Origin: Paraglomus occultum
Taxonomy: Eukaryota; Glomeromycota; Glomeromycetes; Paraglomerales; Paraglomeraceae
NCBI GenBank assembly: GCA_910592205.1
Contig: CAJVPJ010001083.1
Coordinates: 1-12,487, forward strand
Reading direction: 5' to 3'
DNA: 12,487 nucleotides
Position numbers and translations under genes: made by a program. The notes beneath the pieces were generated by a model. That model made no database searches. It saw only the letters and a list, made by a program, of their open reading frames with translations, and was not told where the DNA came from. Of the stretch, positions 1 to 8,200 are shown in pieces. Position 1 is the first letter of the stretch. The number at the start of each line of letters is the position of its first letter.

Positions 1-490
1 GAATTCATCTCTAACAAATGGGCGAATATTATGATAAAGATATTCTTGTCTTTTGTAATCCAAAGGAGGCGGAGTTAAAACTAAAATAGAAAAAGATTTA
101 ATTTCTTTGGTAATTTCAGAAACATTTGCTTTTCTAGTTTTTAACAGATTAAACTCAGTAAATGCACCATTAGCAACCAGCTGAGCTTTGACAATACCAG
201 GTCGAGTAGCTTCGAATACAAAATGCTGATATTTTTGTAAACCACTCAATTTTTTAAAGAAAATTCCTAACACCGAATTAAGATCTAAGTATTGAAACCC
301 TTTTCCATTTTCGTAGCACTGAGCCTTGTTTAAGCCCACTATGCTCGATTTTTTCACAACCTCAACAATATGATCCACACAATCTACGGTCGTTTTTCGA
401 TAAAGCTTTTTAATCAATCCAAAACTACCATCACATTTGAATTTAGTATGTCCAGGTACCATAAAATTTAATTCGATACTTTCATAATAA
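1..490 (-). CDS. Last exon of a DUF7869-like transposon-derived protein, partial (runs off left edge)
   Basis: Read on the minus strand from 490 to 1, this frame is open for 163 codons without a stop. It carries MVPGHTKFKCDGSFGLIKK (from base 462), then a segment around QCYENGKGFQYLDL, and near the edge RQEYLYHNIRPFVRDEF. I recognise this order (GHTKF...GLIK...YRK, then a RQ.YLY.NIR motif near the C-terminus) as the C-terminal domain of the DUF7869-type proteins that occur in many copies in some fungi and invertebrates and are thought to derive from transposons. The segment follows a good minus-strand acceptor (cag at 493-491), so it looks like an internal-to-last exon with a split first codon. 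No upstream exon with the usual Asp/Asn-rich motif was found between 490 and 1000. The gene may therefore be 5'-truncated or have a distant exon. About a dozen C-terminal codons are missing, judging from the second copy at 10777-11241. Confidence 0.72.
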
Positions 491-1253
491 CTGCAAATTA
501 CCAAATACAAGTAGAATCAAATGGTAGCATTATTTTTATTCTAGCATTTAACGGTCTTTGTTCATATTAATATTAATAGAGGAATTTCGGTATAACTAAT
601 ATCACAGTTTTATTATCACTCATTAGTTAATGAATAAATTATTATTAAATATACTCAGTTTATATTTCAAATGGCACAACGTCTTAAAATGGTTTGCAAA
701 AAAGTTATGTATAGTCGTAGAAAGAGTCTTGGGAATATCAAAGATGAACTATGGTTATACGTCTGACATCATGGATCGATTAGAATATAGTCACTAATAC
801 TGCAACGGATAAACCTCAGGTTATCAGTGAAACGGGACTTTACTGCGGATATATCAAAAACGCACCGCCGATCTATCAAAACGAAACTTTTGCCACACTT
901 CTACACAGTCACACGCTGTCACGTGTTATGAAAAATATATTGTTTCTCTTCTTCCATTAATATTAACAAATTTTAGCGGACCGTGTTTTCTTACTGTAAC
1001 AAATACGAATGATTCACAAAGACTAATCACGTGCGTGAATATAGGGATCGAAAAATTACTGCATATATTATCACTGCGGAACCGTGCTTAGGGAGGGTGT
1101 GCATTCAGACGGTGTGCACTTGGAGGGTTTTATTTGTATACCGATTATTAAGGTCGTAAATAAGGGGCCCATTCATGAGAAGTTTGGTTGTGGCGTAGAA
1201 CAATGCAAAACGATCGTCACATCGAGACAAGTCCATCCGCTGTGCATTGTAGG
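491..1253. other. Intergenic, no supported gene
   Basis: This stretch is AT-rich up to about 1080 and shows no coding frame with recognisable content. The DUF7869-like exon on its left should have upstream exons here if it were a complete gene, but none is visible. From about 1084 the base composition becomes more GC-rich, and a plus-strand frame without any ATG is open to 1266 (it starts at a GTG). It overlaps the opposite-strand candidate exon at 1254-1360 at its end, and nothing in it is recognisable. I treat it as unassigned. Confidence 0.5.
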
Positions 1254-1360
1254 CTATTTCCCCTGAGGACCGCCTTCCTCATCCAATAATCCATCAAATG
1301 CCATTCGAATTCCTCGTTGCTTCAGGAAGGATAACTTTGGTATTGTGATACTTGTGATTA
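1254..1360 (-). CDS. Possible terminal exon of an unknown minus-strand gene
   Basis: After a plausible acceptor (minus-strand TTGTGCAG, ending at 1361) there is an open frame of 34 codons ending in TAG at 1256-1254. It contains FLKQRGIRMAFDGLLDEEGG, which has a natural, non-repetitive amino-acid composition. I do not recognise it. The exon would need an upstream exon ending after the first base of a codon, and I cannot identify one with confidence. The possible source is the frame at 1487-1879, but no consistent splice join was established. It could be a chance open frame or a relic. Confidence 0.25.
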
Positions 1361-1486
1361 CTGCACAATATTGATTTTCTGTGTGTCGAGTTCAGTTTGG
1401 TTGACATTTTCGAAGTATGTTCCAGCACATCTCATTTCAAAACGACGTCATGCTATCCAAAATAAACTCATCGCCGGTAAAGGTGG

Positions 1487-1879
1487 CTAACCAGAAGACA
1501 TACTGTATGAACCCATTTCCAAAGACTTGAGGAAATCTTGACTTTCGCGTTGCAAACGAAAAGAGGAACCAATTTCCCTTTTTACAAACACTTTACAGTT
1601 AAGACTGCTTATAGTGATCTGAGCTTTTAGTTTATTACAGCCAGTATTCATTACAGCCAAATATATATATATATACAGGGTATTGCACTTTAAAAAGTTT
1701 CTACCAACGAAAAACAAATCCGAGGAAGAGAACACTAGAAGCCATCCAAGAATGGTAATAATGATATGTAGCATAGATTTCACTAGAGCGACCAAAGTAT
1801 AACGGTACTCATCAATGGCTTTGCGTCCGAGTATTTCCTCCCATGCAATCGCTCTAGTGAAGGCCTTCCAGCAGATCAC
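1487..1879 (-). other. Weak minus-strand open frame with a hydrophobic segment
   Basis: An open frame of 130 codons contains AWEEILGRKAIDEYRYTL followed by a strongly hydrophobic stretch (MLHIIITILGWLLVF) that could span a membrane. The first codon is GTG, and the first in-frame ATG lies just before the hydrophobic stretch. The second half is lower in complexity and includes a (TA)n run near 1663-1676, translated as a Tyr/Ile repeat, which argues against a conserved protein. A 13-bp inverted repeat (1779-1791 and 1849-1861) lies inside it. I do not recognise the frame. It may be an exon fragment, a relic, or not coding. Confidence 0.15.
1779..1861. repeat. 13-bp perfect inverted repeat (potential hairpin)
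   Basis: TTCACTAGAGCGA at 1779-1791 is perfectly inverted as TCGCTCTAGTGAA at 1849-1861, leaving a 57-nt loop. The surrounding bases extend the match poorly. It could be a small terminal inverted repeat of a short degenerate element or a fold in RNA. No flanking target duplication was seen. Confidence 0.6.
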
Positions 1880-2021
1880 CGAGACCGGCCTCTGTTTCTC
1901 ACTCGCCTTCCAGCTTTGTTTGCCGAACTATTATTATATTATTTTATAATATGAAGTAAAATAAACAGTTAGTGAAATAGAACAGACTGATCAAGTTAAC
2001 GCATGAACAGGATTAGGATAT

Positions 2022-2112
2022 ACTGCAACAAACCAGACAAAATAAATATACAAGTGAACATTCAATTGTGCAATATGGGCATGCTGCAACAAACCAGTCA
2101 AAGTGAACATTT
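2022..2112. repeat. Imperfect local direct duplication
   Basis: The block beginning CTGCAACAAACCAGACAAA at about 2023 recurs as CTGCAACAAACCAGTCAAA at about 2083. Both are followed by AGTGAACATT, with an 11-nt insertion in the first copy. This is an old local duplication of roughly 30-40 nt. No gene overlaps it. Confidence 0.6.
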
Positions 2113-2179
2113 ACATTCTATAAATGAGAGGCTGATTGTGATGTGGCTGTAAAATTGACTAGTTATAGTGTGACTAATA

Positions 2180-2404
2180 CTAATGGCATTCTGAAAAGTT
2201 TAAATGAAAGGTAAATATGTTAATTTCAGAAATTTTGTCCATCAGCTCATAGAAGAGCCTTTCTTGTTCGTTTTCCATATCACTTAATTTTACATTATTA
2301 TTAAAATCCTTGATGATATCATTCCATTCGTCATCTGTAAACAATTTCTTTACTTCTGCTCTGTATCCTCTCCAGAAAGATCCAGTATCCCGAAATAGGC
2401 CGGA
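2180..2404 (-). CDS. Terminal coding exon of an unrecognised protein
   Basis: On the minus strand the acceptor ATATTTTTAG (ending at 2405) is followed directly by 74 sense codons and a TAG at 2182-2180. The protein piece begins SGLFRDTGSFWRGYRAEVKK, continues with LFTDDEWNDIIKDFNNNVKL, and then has an acidic, Glu/Met/Leu-rich helix-like stretch (MENEQERLFYELMDKISEI). The mix of aromatic, acidic and basic residues, and the exact fit to the acceptor, make it look like real coding sequence. There is no ATG near its start, so it must be spliced from an upstream (rightward) exon. The segment at 2581-2871 has a compatible phase. I do not recognise the family, and no function is assigned. Confidence 0.55.
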   Translation of the reverse strand, partial: SGLFRDTGSFWRGYRAEVKKLFTDDEWNDIIKDFNNNVKLSDMENEQERLFYELMDKISEINIFTFHLNFSECH

Positions 2405-2580
2405 CTAAAAATATCAATATCAGAATTTAGGAAATTGAAATACCTTAACTGGTTAAACTGTGAACTATGATACAACCATAATGTTGACTCCAAAAAAACA
2501 TAAGAATATAAAATATATATATATAAACATTAGTAAAAGCTGAGGGAAAATCTTTGCATTTTTTTTTCAAAATTTTAAAC

Positions 2581-2871
2581 CCGAAATAACATAAGATCAA
2601 AGTGATCATAAACTACGATAAAATATGCGCTCGTTTCGAAGACAACACCAGGGGAAGAACGTATTCCCCCAGGATTCACAGGCTTAGGAAACGCCAGATT
2701 TATAACAGTAACAGTAGAGAATCCATACTTTAACTTTATGGTTGAAGGTTCGTCCGTCGGTAAAGAAAACTCGCGTTTAGATCCGGCAAAAATATAACCT
2801 GGTGACCTTTTATAAAAGTTACACGTACTCGTGGCGCAGTGGTGATGATCTGTCGTTGTTGTACAGTACAT
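2581..2871 (-). CDS. Candidate upstream coding exon, unknown protein
   Basis: An ATG-initiated frame (start 2871-2869) is open for 97 codons up to base 2581, followed by GTT TAA. The composition looks protein-like, for example SPGYIFAGSKREFSLPTDEP and VTVINLAFPKPVNPGGIRSS. The latter suggests beta strands; no signal peptide or membrane span is evident. The N-terminus is odd, rich in Cys, Thr and His (MYCTTTTDHHHC), so the true start could be spliced. If the GT at 2580-2579 is a (weak, GTTTAA) donor, the exon ends in phase 0 and joins the phase-0 exon at 2404 across a 176-nt intron, giving about 171 residues. The alternative is a short stand-alone frame. A TATATATAATA-like run lies only about 10-20 nt upstream of the ATG. 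Function unknown. Confidence 0.38.
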
Positions 2872-2900
2872 TCAATTATTATTATATATAGCGTGACTGC

Positions 2901-2944
2901 ATCGCACCTTCATCGCGCCTTCATTGTATCTTCATTACATCTAT
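2901..2944. repeat. 11-bp tandem repeat, four decaying copies
   Basis: The units are ATCGCACCTTC, ATCGCGCCTTC, ATTGTATCTTC and ATTACATCTAT, exactly 11 bp apart. The array lies directly upstream of the minus-strand candidate start at 2871, next to a TATATATA run. It is a short minisatellite; its position would put it in the promoter or leader of that candidate gene. Confidence 0.7.
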
Positions 2945-3098
2945 ATCATAAGGGGTTGTAATACATAGAACAGGTTAACTCGAGTTAGCATTACGTCCGA
3001 GACTGTATAAAAGAGAGGTAGATCCGTTTATTAGTGAAGTTTATGATCAACGAAAAAATAACCTACCCCCAGAAAAAAAAAAGCAAATTCAGGAAGTA

Positions 3099-3185
3099 CA
3101 GTGAACCCTCTATATAAGCTCCCTCCATATGCTACATTGCACGGTTTTTTTCATTTCCCACTATATGAATTTCACCTCTCTAATG
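3099..3185 (+). mobile_element. Putative terminal inverted repeat of a pogo/Tc1-like DNA transposon (one end only)
   Basis: After a TA dinucleotide (3097-3098) the sequence begins CAGTGAACCCTCTATATAAG. It then repeats a loose motif of the type CC(T)C-TATATGA/ATATGC several times at about 20-25 nt spacing (3105-3180). CAGT(T)GAAC starts next to TA, with internal repeats of this kind, are typical of pogo/Tigger/Fot1-type ends, where the repeats bind transposase. The element would extend to the right. No inverted partner and no transposase (DDE or CENP-B-type) frame is visible to the right, so it is a solo end or a decayed copy. Confidence 0.4.
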
Positions 3186-4172
3186 CACGCCCGTGATTTT
3201 CATGTGATTTGTACAACAAGCCATGTTACGTGGTGGTCTTGACTTTTCTTCTTGCGAACGTTCATATCCAAAACGAGTCTAACGGATACAGTATTTCAGT
3301 CACGTGAATGTGGTTGACGGAACTACAAAAAATATGTTGATAAAAAATTGTTATACGATGTTTACATTTACCGCCAATAATCATAAGAAACATTTCCTAA
3401 TACTAACTCTAAGTGAAAGTAGAATTAAATATATTGGGAACGTGAATATGTTTCCGCAACACCAATTTCCTTTTACAAAACGCTTCACAATAAACAATAA
3501 ATAATGACATCATACATACACAAATTTGGCTTGTTTAAATAAATTTTTTCAGCAAGAGGGAAAGCAAGCATATCTTGCCAACAAATATGTCTAATTCAAC
3601 AACAGCGATTCAAACATATGAGAAAATGATCCAGGAATGATGGACTAATCCTCCAACAGTCTAGTTACAAAAATTAATAAATAGTAGCTGACTATTATGT
3701 CTTTACATGATTCCCACCGCAAGTCTGCTAATCACTAATGAACGCGTGGAATACCATTATCATAATGATATAAAACTCTTATCATGCCTCGGCGGTCACC
3801 AAGATAGCAATTGGTTTATTTTATGTTCATGTCACTGCTTATGAGTTTATGACTCAAACTTTCTTCGAATAAAGTTTAATCCGCGGTTATTTATAGTTTT
3901 ATTCAAGGATTTAGTCCTTTTCCCATTAAATAAATTGAATGTGTGTTAATATAAATAAGACTGTACACTGTGACTGCTTTTGCCCGGGTTGATTATTTAG
4001 TTCGGTCTTGAATAAAATACATAGCGTTCGAGCTCTGTTCGCTGGACTGGTTGTCAGTTTCAATACCAGGCTGGATGACGCATGCTTCGTAACATTGCTT
4101 CCATACCCCAATTTTTTTCCATGTAATCGGTAGCAAGATTATCTTGCTCAACTTTTCACCGCCATTTGATAG
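3186..4172. other. Intergenic, no supported gene
   Basis: The stretch is mostly AT-rich without recognisable coding content. A plus-strand frame at 3304-3504 begins only at GTG and has unremarkable Asn/Lys/Phe-rich content. Near 3550 there is an acceptor-like TTTTTTCAG followed by a short ATG frame (from 3584, 17 codons) that I cannot link to anything. Between 3926 and 4175 all three minus-strand frames are partly open. One of them (3993-4175, 60 codons, no ATG near its start) reads smoothly, but without splice support. Confidence 0.45.
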
Positions 4173-4180
4173 TATTTAAA
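4173..4180 (+). promoter_or_regulatory. TATA-like element upstream of the leader exons
   Basis: TATTTAAA at 4173-4180 is followed about 190 nt later by the candidate coding exon at 4373 and by the F-box gene further on. It is the only TATA-like site well placed for transcription into that region, but such sequences are common in AT-rich DNA. Confidence 0.2.
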
Positions 4181-4372
4181 GCGCGATAGTTGTTTTGTGA
4201 ACTAGAACGCAGACGAGAAGCGATAAAACCAGAGCCCACGCCAAATATTCCGATTGAAGAAAATTTCAGACACTCATTCACTGGTTACGCAAGTAATGAC
4301 CCATCAGTCCCTAAAGATCTATCGTTACTCTTTTCATGATATTGCGGATAGACTTGAAGACCACGACATGAA

Positions 4373-4470
4373 ATGTCTTTCGTTGTGGAATCTCAACAGT
4401 CCGTAGTGTCTCAATTACCGGAGTGTGAATGTGAAGAATCTATCATCGCGCAAGTTCAACTACTGCTTGC
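4373..4470 (+). CDS. Candidate upstream first exon (short N-terminal coding exon or leader)
   Basis: ATG at 4373 opens a frame of 32 codons plus 2 bases, beginning MSFVVESQQSVVSQLPECEC, that runs exactly into a perfect donor, GC|GTAAGTTTT, at 4471. Natural-looking composition plus a consensus donor suggest a genuine first exon. Two other plus-strand frames overlap just upstream: an ATG-less one at 4190-4339, and an ATG frame at 4296-4406 (36 codons). They could be upstream ORFs of the same transcript. A second exon may lie at 4600-4666 or 4633-4666 (acceptors at 4599 and 4632, donor GTAAGTATC at 4667). I could not find a join that reads continuously into the F-box protein. It may therefore be the 5' leader of that gene, an alternative first exon, or a separate small gene. 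Confidence 0.35.
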
Positions 4471-5160
4471 GTAAGTTTTCGTTCTTCACATTGCCACAAA
4501 CTACGAATCGTAATTTTGTCATCTCGATGCCAAAATACTCGTACATGTGATACTATTTTAAGATGCAAATATCTATAATTTCTCTACGAGTAATTACAGC
4601 GCTGACGCATTTCTCTTGCGGTAGTGCCACAGTGATGGATCTGCTCGATATACACTTTCGTTTTGTGTAAGTATCAGAAAACAGAAAGCTTTTTGGGGGG
4701 ATTTGTAACAATTACGCGATGATCCCGGGGTTACGATCGACAAACAACAACACATTTAAGAAATTAACATGTGTTCGAGTATTTCAAATTACTTGGCTAA
4801 TAACACATGTTGTGTGCTTCATTAATTCTATAGTAGGCTGATTTTATTATTATGCATTTCGGCAACAAGATGATCGAGCATGCATATGGAATATAGGATG
4901 GATGCACTCAATTTTATCTTGGACCGAAAATATGTACACATATACATATATGTACATAGCGTCTGCCCTAGTTGGTTCATTAAACTCGCATCCCGCATTG
5001 ACTACTATACGGCTCACCAATAGGCAATTTGGATGTACAGTACTATAGTTTCTCACTCAGATTGGTGTTGATTAACAGCCGTACCGTATGCTCAGCAGTA
5101 ATTTTCCATATTGAGCGCGATGCATGCTGCCGTGGAACAGTCGTGGGTGGGTCTTCCCCT

Positions 5161-5284
5161 GCAGCAGTAGAATAGGATAGACAAACGCCAATCAATGACG
5201 AAAAAAAATCGTCAAACTTCTTGAACTTCTTCTACCTCTACTCACTACAATTATCAACATCATTTCCTGGGAGTGTCATCATCT
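5161..5284 (+). promoter_or_regulatory. 5' leader of the F-box gene with acceptor and upstream ORF
   Basis: TCTTCCCCTGCAG ending at 5164 is a strong splice acceptor and may start the last leader exon. Downstream, ATG at 5195 opens a nine-codon upstream ORF (MTKKNRQTS) that ends in TGA at 5222-5224. This is in the same frame as the main coding start at 5285 and 60 nt before it. Such an upstream ORF can lower or condition translation of the main frame. The region from 5225 to 5285 is in frame and open but contains no ATG, which is why 5285 is taken as the start. Confidence 0.4.
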
Positions 5285-8200
5285 ATGGGATCAGGACCTG
5301 CGGGAAAGTCAAAGCAATCGTTATCAGCGTCATCGTCCCCCAAGAAAAAGTCAACAACAAATGGCAGACCAGTATCTATTGCCACTGTCGAACAATTGGT
5401 AAAATCTAAGACTAATGTTTCTTCTGTTAGAAGGCAAAGCATAATCATCGAAAATCGTCTTGCTGAATCGTCGGCAACGGTTTATCACAATACAAGCAAT
5501 TCATCTCCTAAGATGGATCACGATAGGGCCTCGAACAATAGTAGTGCTGGAGATAGCAGCAGTAGTAGTGATGATGGTGATAGTGGTAGTGGGAGTGGAA
5601 GTGGAAGTGAAAGTATTAGTAGTATTTCAGAGCAATCGTCTCTAAGCCAGAACACTAATGAGGAGATAGAAAATAGTAAAAAGACTGTTACAAGATCAAG
5701 AGGAGCATCAACGTCGTCACAACCTATGGTCAGGAGTAATTCCAATGTTACAATAACGGGTGGAGAGACGAGGAATAGGATGCAATTAACAGTCGTGTCG
5801 AACACTATGTCAGACATATCTGATACTGTGTCAGTAGTGTCACCTAGTCATCAACGTAAGGATGACATATTGTCACCAAGTTCATCATCTTCCGCAAATC
5901 CCGACAAACCATTCAACAGCCCAACCGCCAAACGTCGACAGTCCGTGTTGGCAGACTCGAAAACTGTTGTAAAATCAACAGCAACCAAAACAACAAACGA
6001 AGCCAAAAAACCATCAGGTCGAACGGCCCCAATAGCTTCTCGCTTAAACTCGGCTCCGACAAAAGGAACTCCTGGACAAGTTTCCGGTGCCAGGCTGCAC
6101 CGAAAGTCATCCATGCCGTCAACGGGAAAGGCAATTAACGCTATTGCGGCTAATCGTGGAATATCGCCTACACCGTCTTCTGCTAGTGTAGCTACAGACG
6201 ATATGGATTTGGCTGAAATGGACATTGAGAAATTTGAAAAGTTGTTTCTGCAAAAACCTTTATCTAATCGGTCTCCTTCGATCCTATCTAATTACTCGGC
6301 TTATGTGCCGTGGAAGGCTGGCGTACCGATCGATCCAGAGGATTCTATTTCAGTGCGGGAAGAAATGATGGCAGTGCACAATCGGGCAATGAATCCATCG
6401 ATAACTTTGACCGATTACTTTGCTGAACCAGATGAACAGGTATGTATGGTCTTTTTTTTTTTTTTTTTTTTCAAAAAATGATATCGAGTATTATCAAATC
6501 GGAAACACTTATGGAGTAGCCGACTTTTTTTTCCCTCTAGCTTCAAGCAGGCTTAGCTCTTATTCAAGAAGCTTATAGTAAGAAATTTACGTCGCTGACA
6601 AGGGCATTGGACGAAGAGAGGCGGCATGTATGTATTTGATAGCAAATGTATGTGCCGGTTGGAATCATTTCACTCAACTTGTTTTATACGCATCGTTTAG
6701 CGCAACCCGGGAAACGATCAATTGAGTCAGTATCAACACCGCATTCGCGAGCTGAACAGTATGCTTGCTAAAGAAGAAGATGAAAAGAAGCAATTGCTAA
6801 TCGCAAAGAATAATTTGCAAGATCGATATAATAAGCTCTGGGAAGAGGTTTGTATATAATCATGATATAATTGTCCGTGTTAAGTCAAATGCATTAAAAG
6901 TCTTTCTCCCTTTTTTTCTCATATACAAGCATCGACGTTGTGACAATAAAAACATTAACAAGTCAGTCGGTGGTGATATGGGCACGAGTATTGTACCCAT
7001 TCTAACTAAAGGCAGATTAGAGATTCGTAATTATCTGAAGACTCTTGAAGCATCAGAAAGATTAGCGCTGTAGGTATCTAAAAATGCATCAAATAAGATC
7101 TTTACGTTATGAGATATGCTTTCAAAACGCATCGATTATTTCGTATCAGAAAAGTTTATCGATTATGTTAACATTTTCTCACTCTCCCCACACAAGTCTT
7201 GATGAATTCCTCGACTGCTGTCACCCGCACGACATACACATGCAGCAAGCAATGCTCGACCATTACGTAAAAACAACATTTGACATTATCGGTACCTTAC
7301 CTTCCGAACTCGGCGTGAAAATATTTTCTCTGCTTGCGGCTGAGGATTTATGCCGCGCGCGGACTGTTTCCAAATGTTGGCGAAATATGGTCAACGAGCC
7401 TGACTTGTGGAAGAAGAAATGTCTAGATGCTACTATTGAAGATCCTGAACCGTTGGTTTATCCATCTGATTCTGCAAAATGGGAAGTCATTTATCGCGGT
7501 TTACATTATAGGGAGCATAACTGGGCAATGGGGAATGTGCAATCGATTAAATTTTTAAAAGGACATACGGCGTCAGTGACTGCGCTTAAATTGAAAAAAT
7601 CAACTCTGGTGACGGGAAGTTCTGACGAGACCGTGCGGGTCTGGGATGTACGGACTGGAAAGTGCACAAAAGTGTTGCAAGGGAAGGGCGTCAGCTGTCT
7701 TGATTTCTTGCCTAAACAGAAAATAGTTACTGCAGGGTTTAGCGACCAAGGGTATGTGTAAACGCGGTTTAAGGACTGAACGTGTTTATTCGAATTTTTT
7801 TATTCTCGCATTCGATGCTTACGTTGACAATGTGTGTAGGCGCGCTCTTGTATGGCATATGGATACCGGAGAAGTTATTAGTACGTTACAGGGTCACAAT
7901 AGAGGCGTCAAGCATTTATCAATGAGTGACAAGCATGTAGCTACCGCTGGTCATGACATGTCTATCTGTGTATGGAATTGGCGCGATGGCAGCAAATTAG
8001 CCACATTCAGAGGCATTGGACAGATGGTAAATAGATTTACATTTTCGTTTAGTTTAATAGAATGGAACCTGTTATTATGACACGATTTCGTAATCAAACA
8101 CATATGGCTGACTCTTCTATTTCCAAGGTCTTGGGATGCGCATTAGTTGGTGATAATAATATGATCTCGATATCTATCGATGGATGGATACGTACGTTTG

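Noticed and set aside
2976-2987. 12-bp perfect palindrome TAACTCGAGTTA
   Set aside because: It is a single short site with no second copy or associated feature; it may be chance.
3304-3504. 66-codon plus-strand frame
   Set aside because: It begins at GTG, lacks splice support, and its content is unremarkable for AT-rich DNA.
4931-4958. Palindrome-like TATGTACA...TGTACATA
   Set aside because: It is an imperfect palindrome in a TA/CA-rich run, probably low-complexity sequence.
5260-6225. Minus-strand and alternative-frame open reading frames across exon 1 of the F-box gene
   Set aside because: They are shadows of the Ser-rich exon: repeated AGT/TCA-type codons keep other frames open, and their products are Leu/Ser/Val-rich repeats.
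6440-6481. C-terminal poly-Phe tail on the exon-1 frame
   Set aside because: It is translation through the GTATGT donor into the T20 run of intron 1, not protein.
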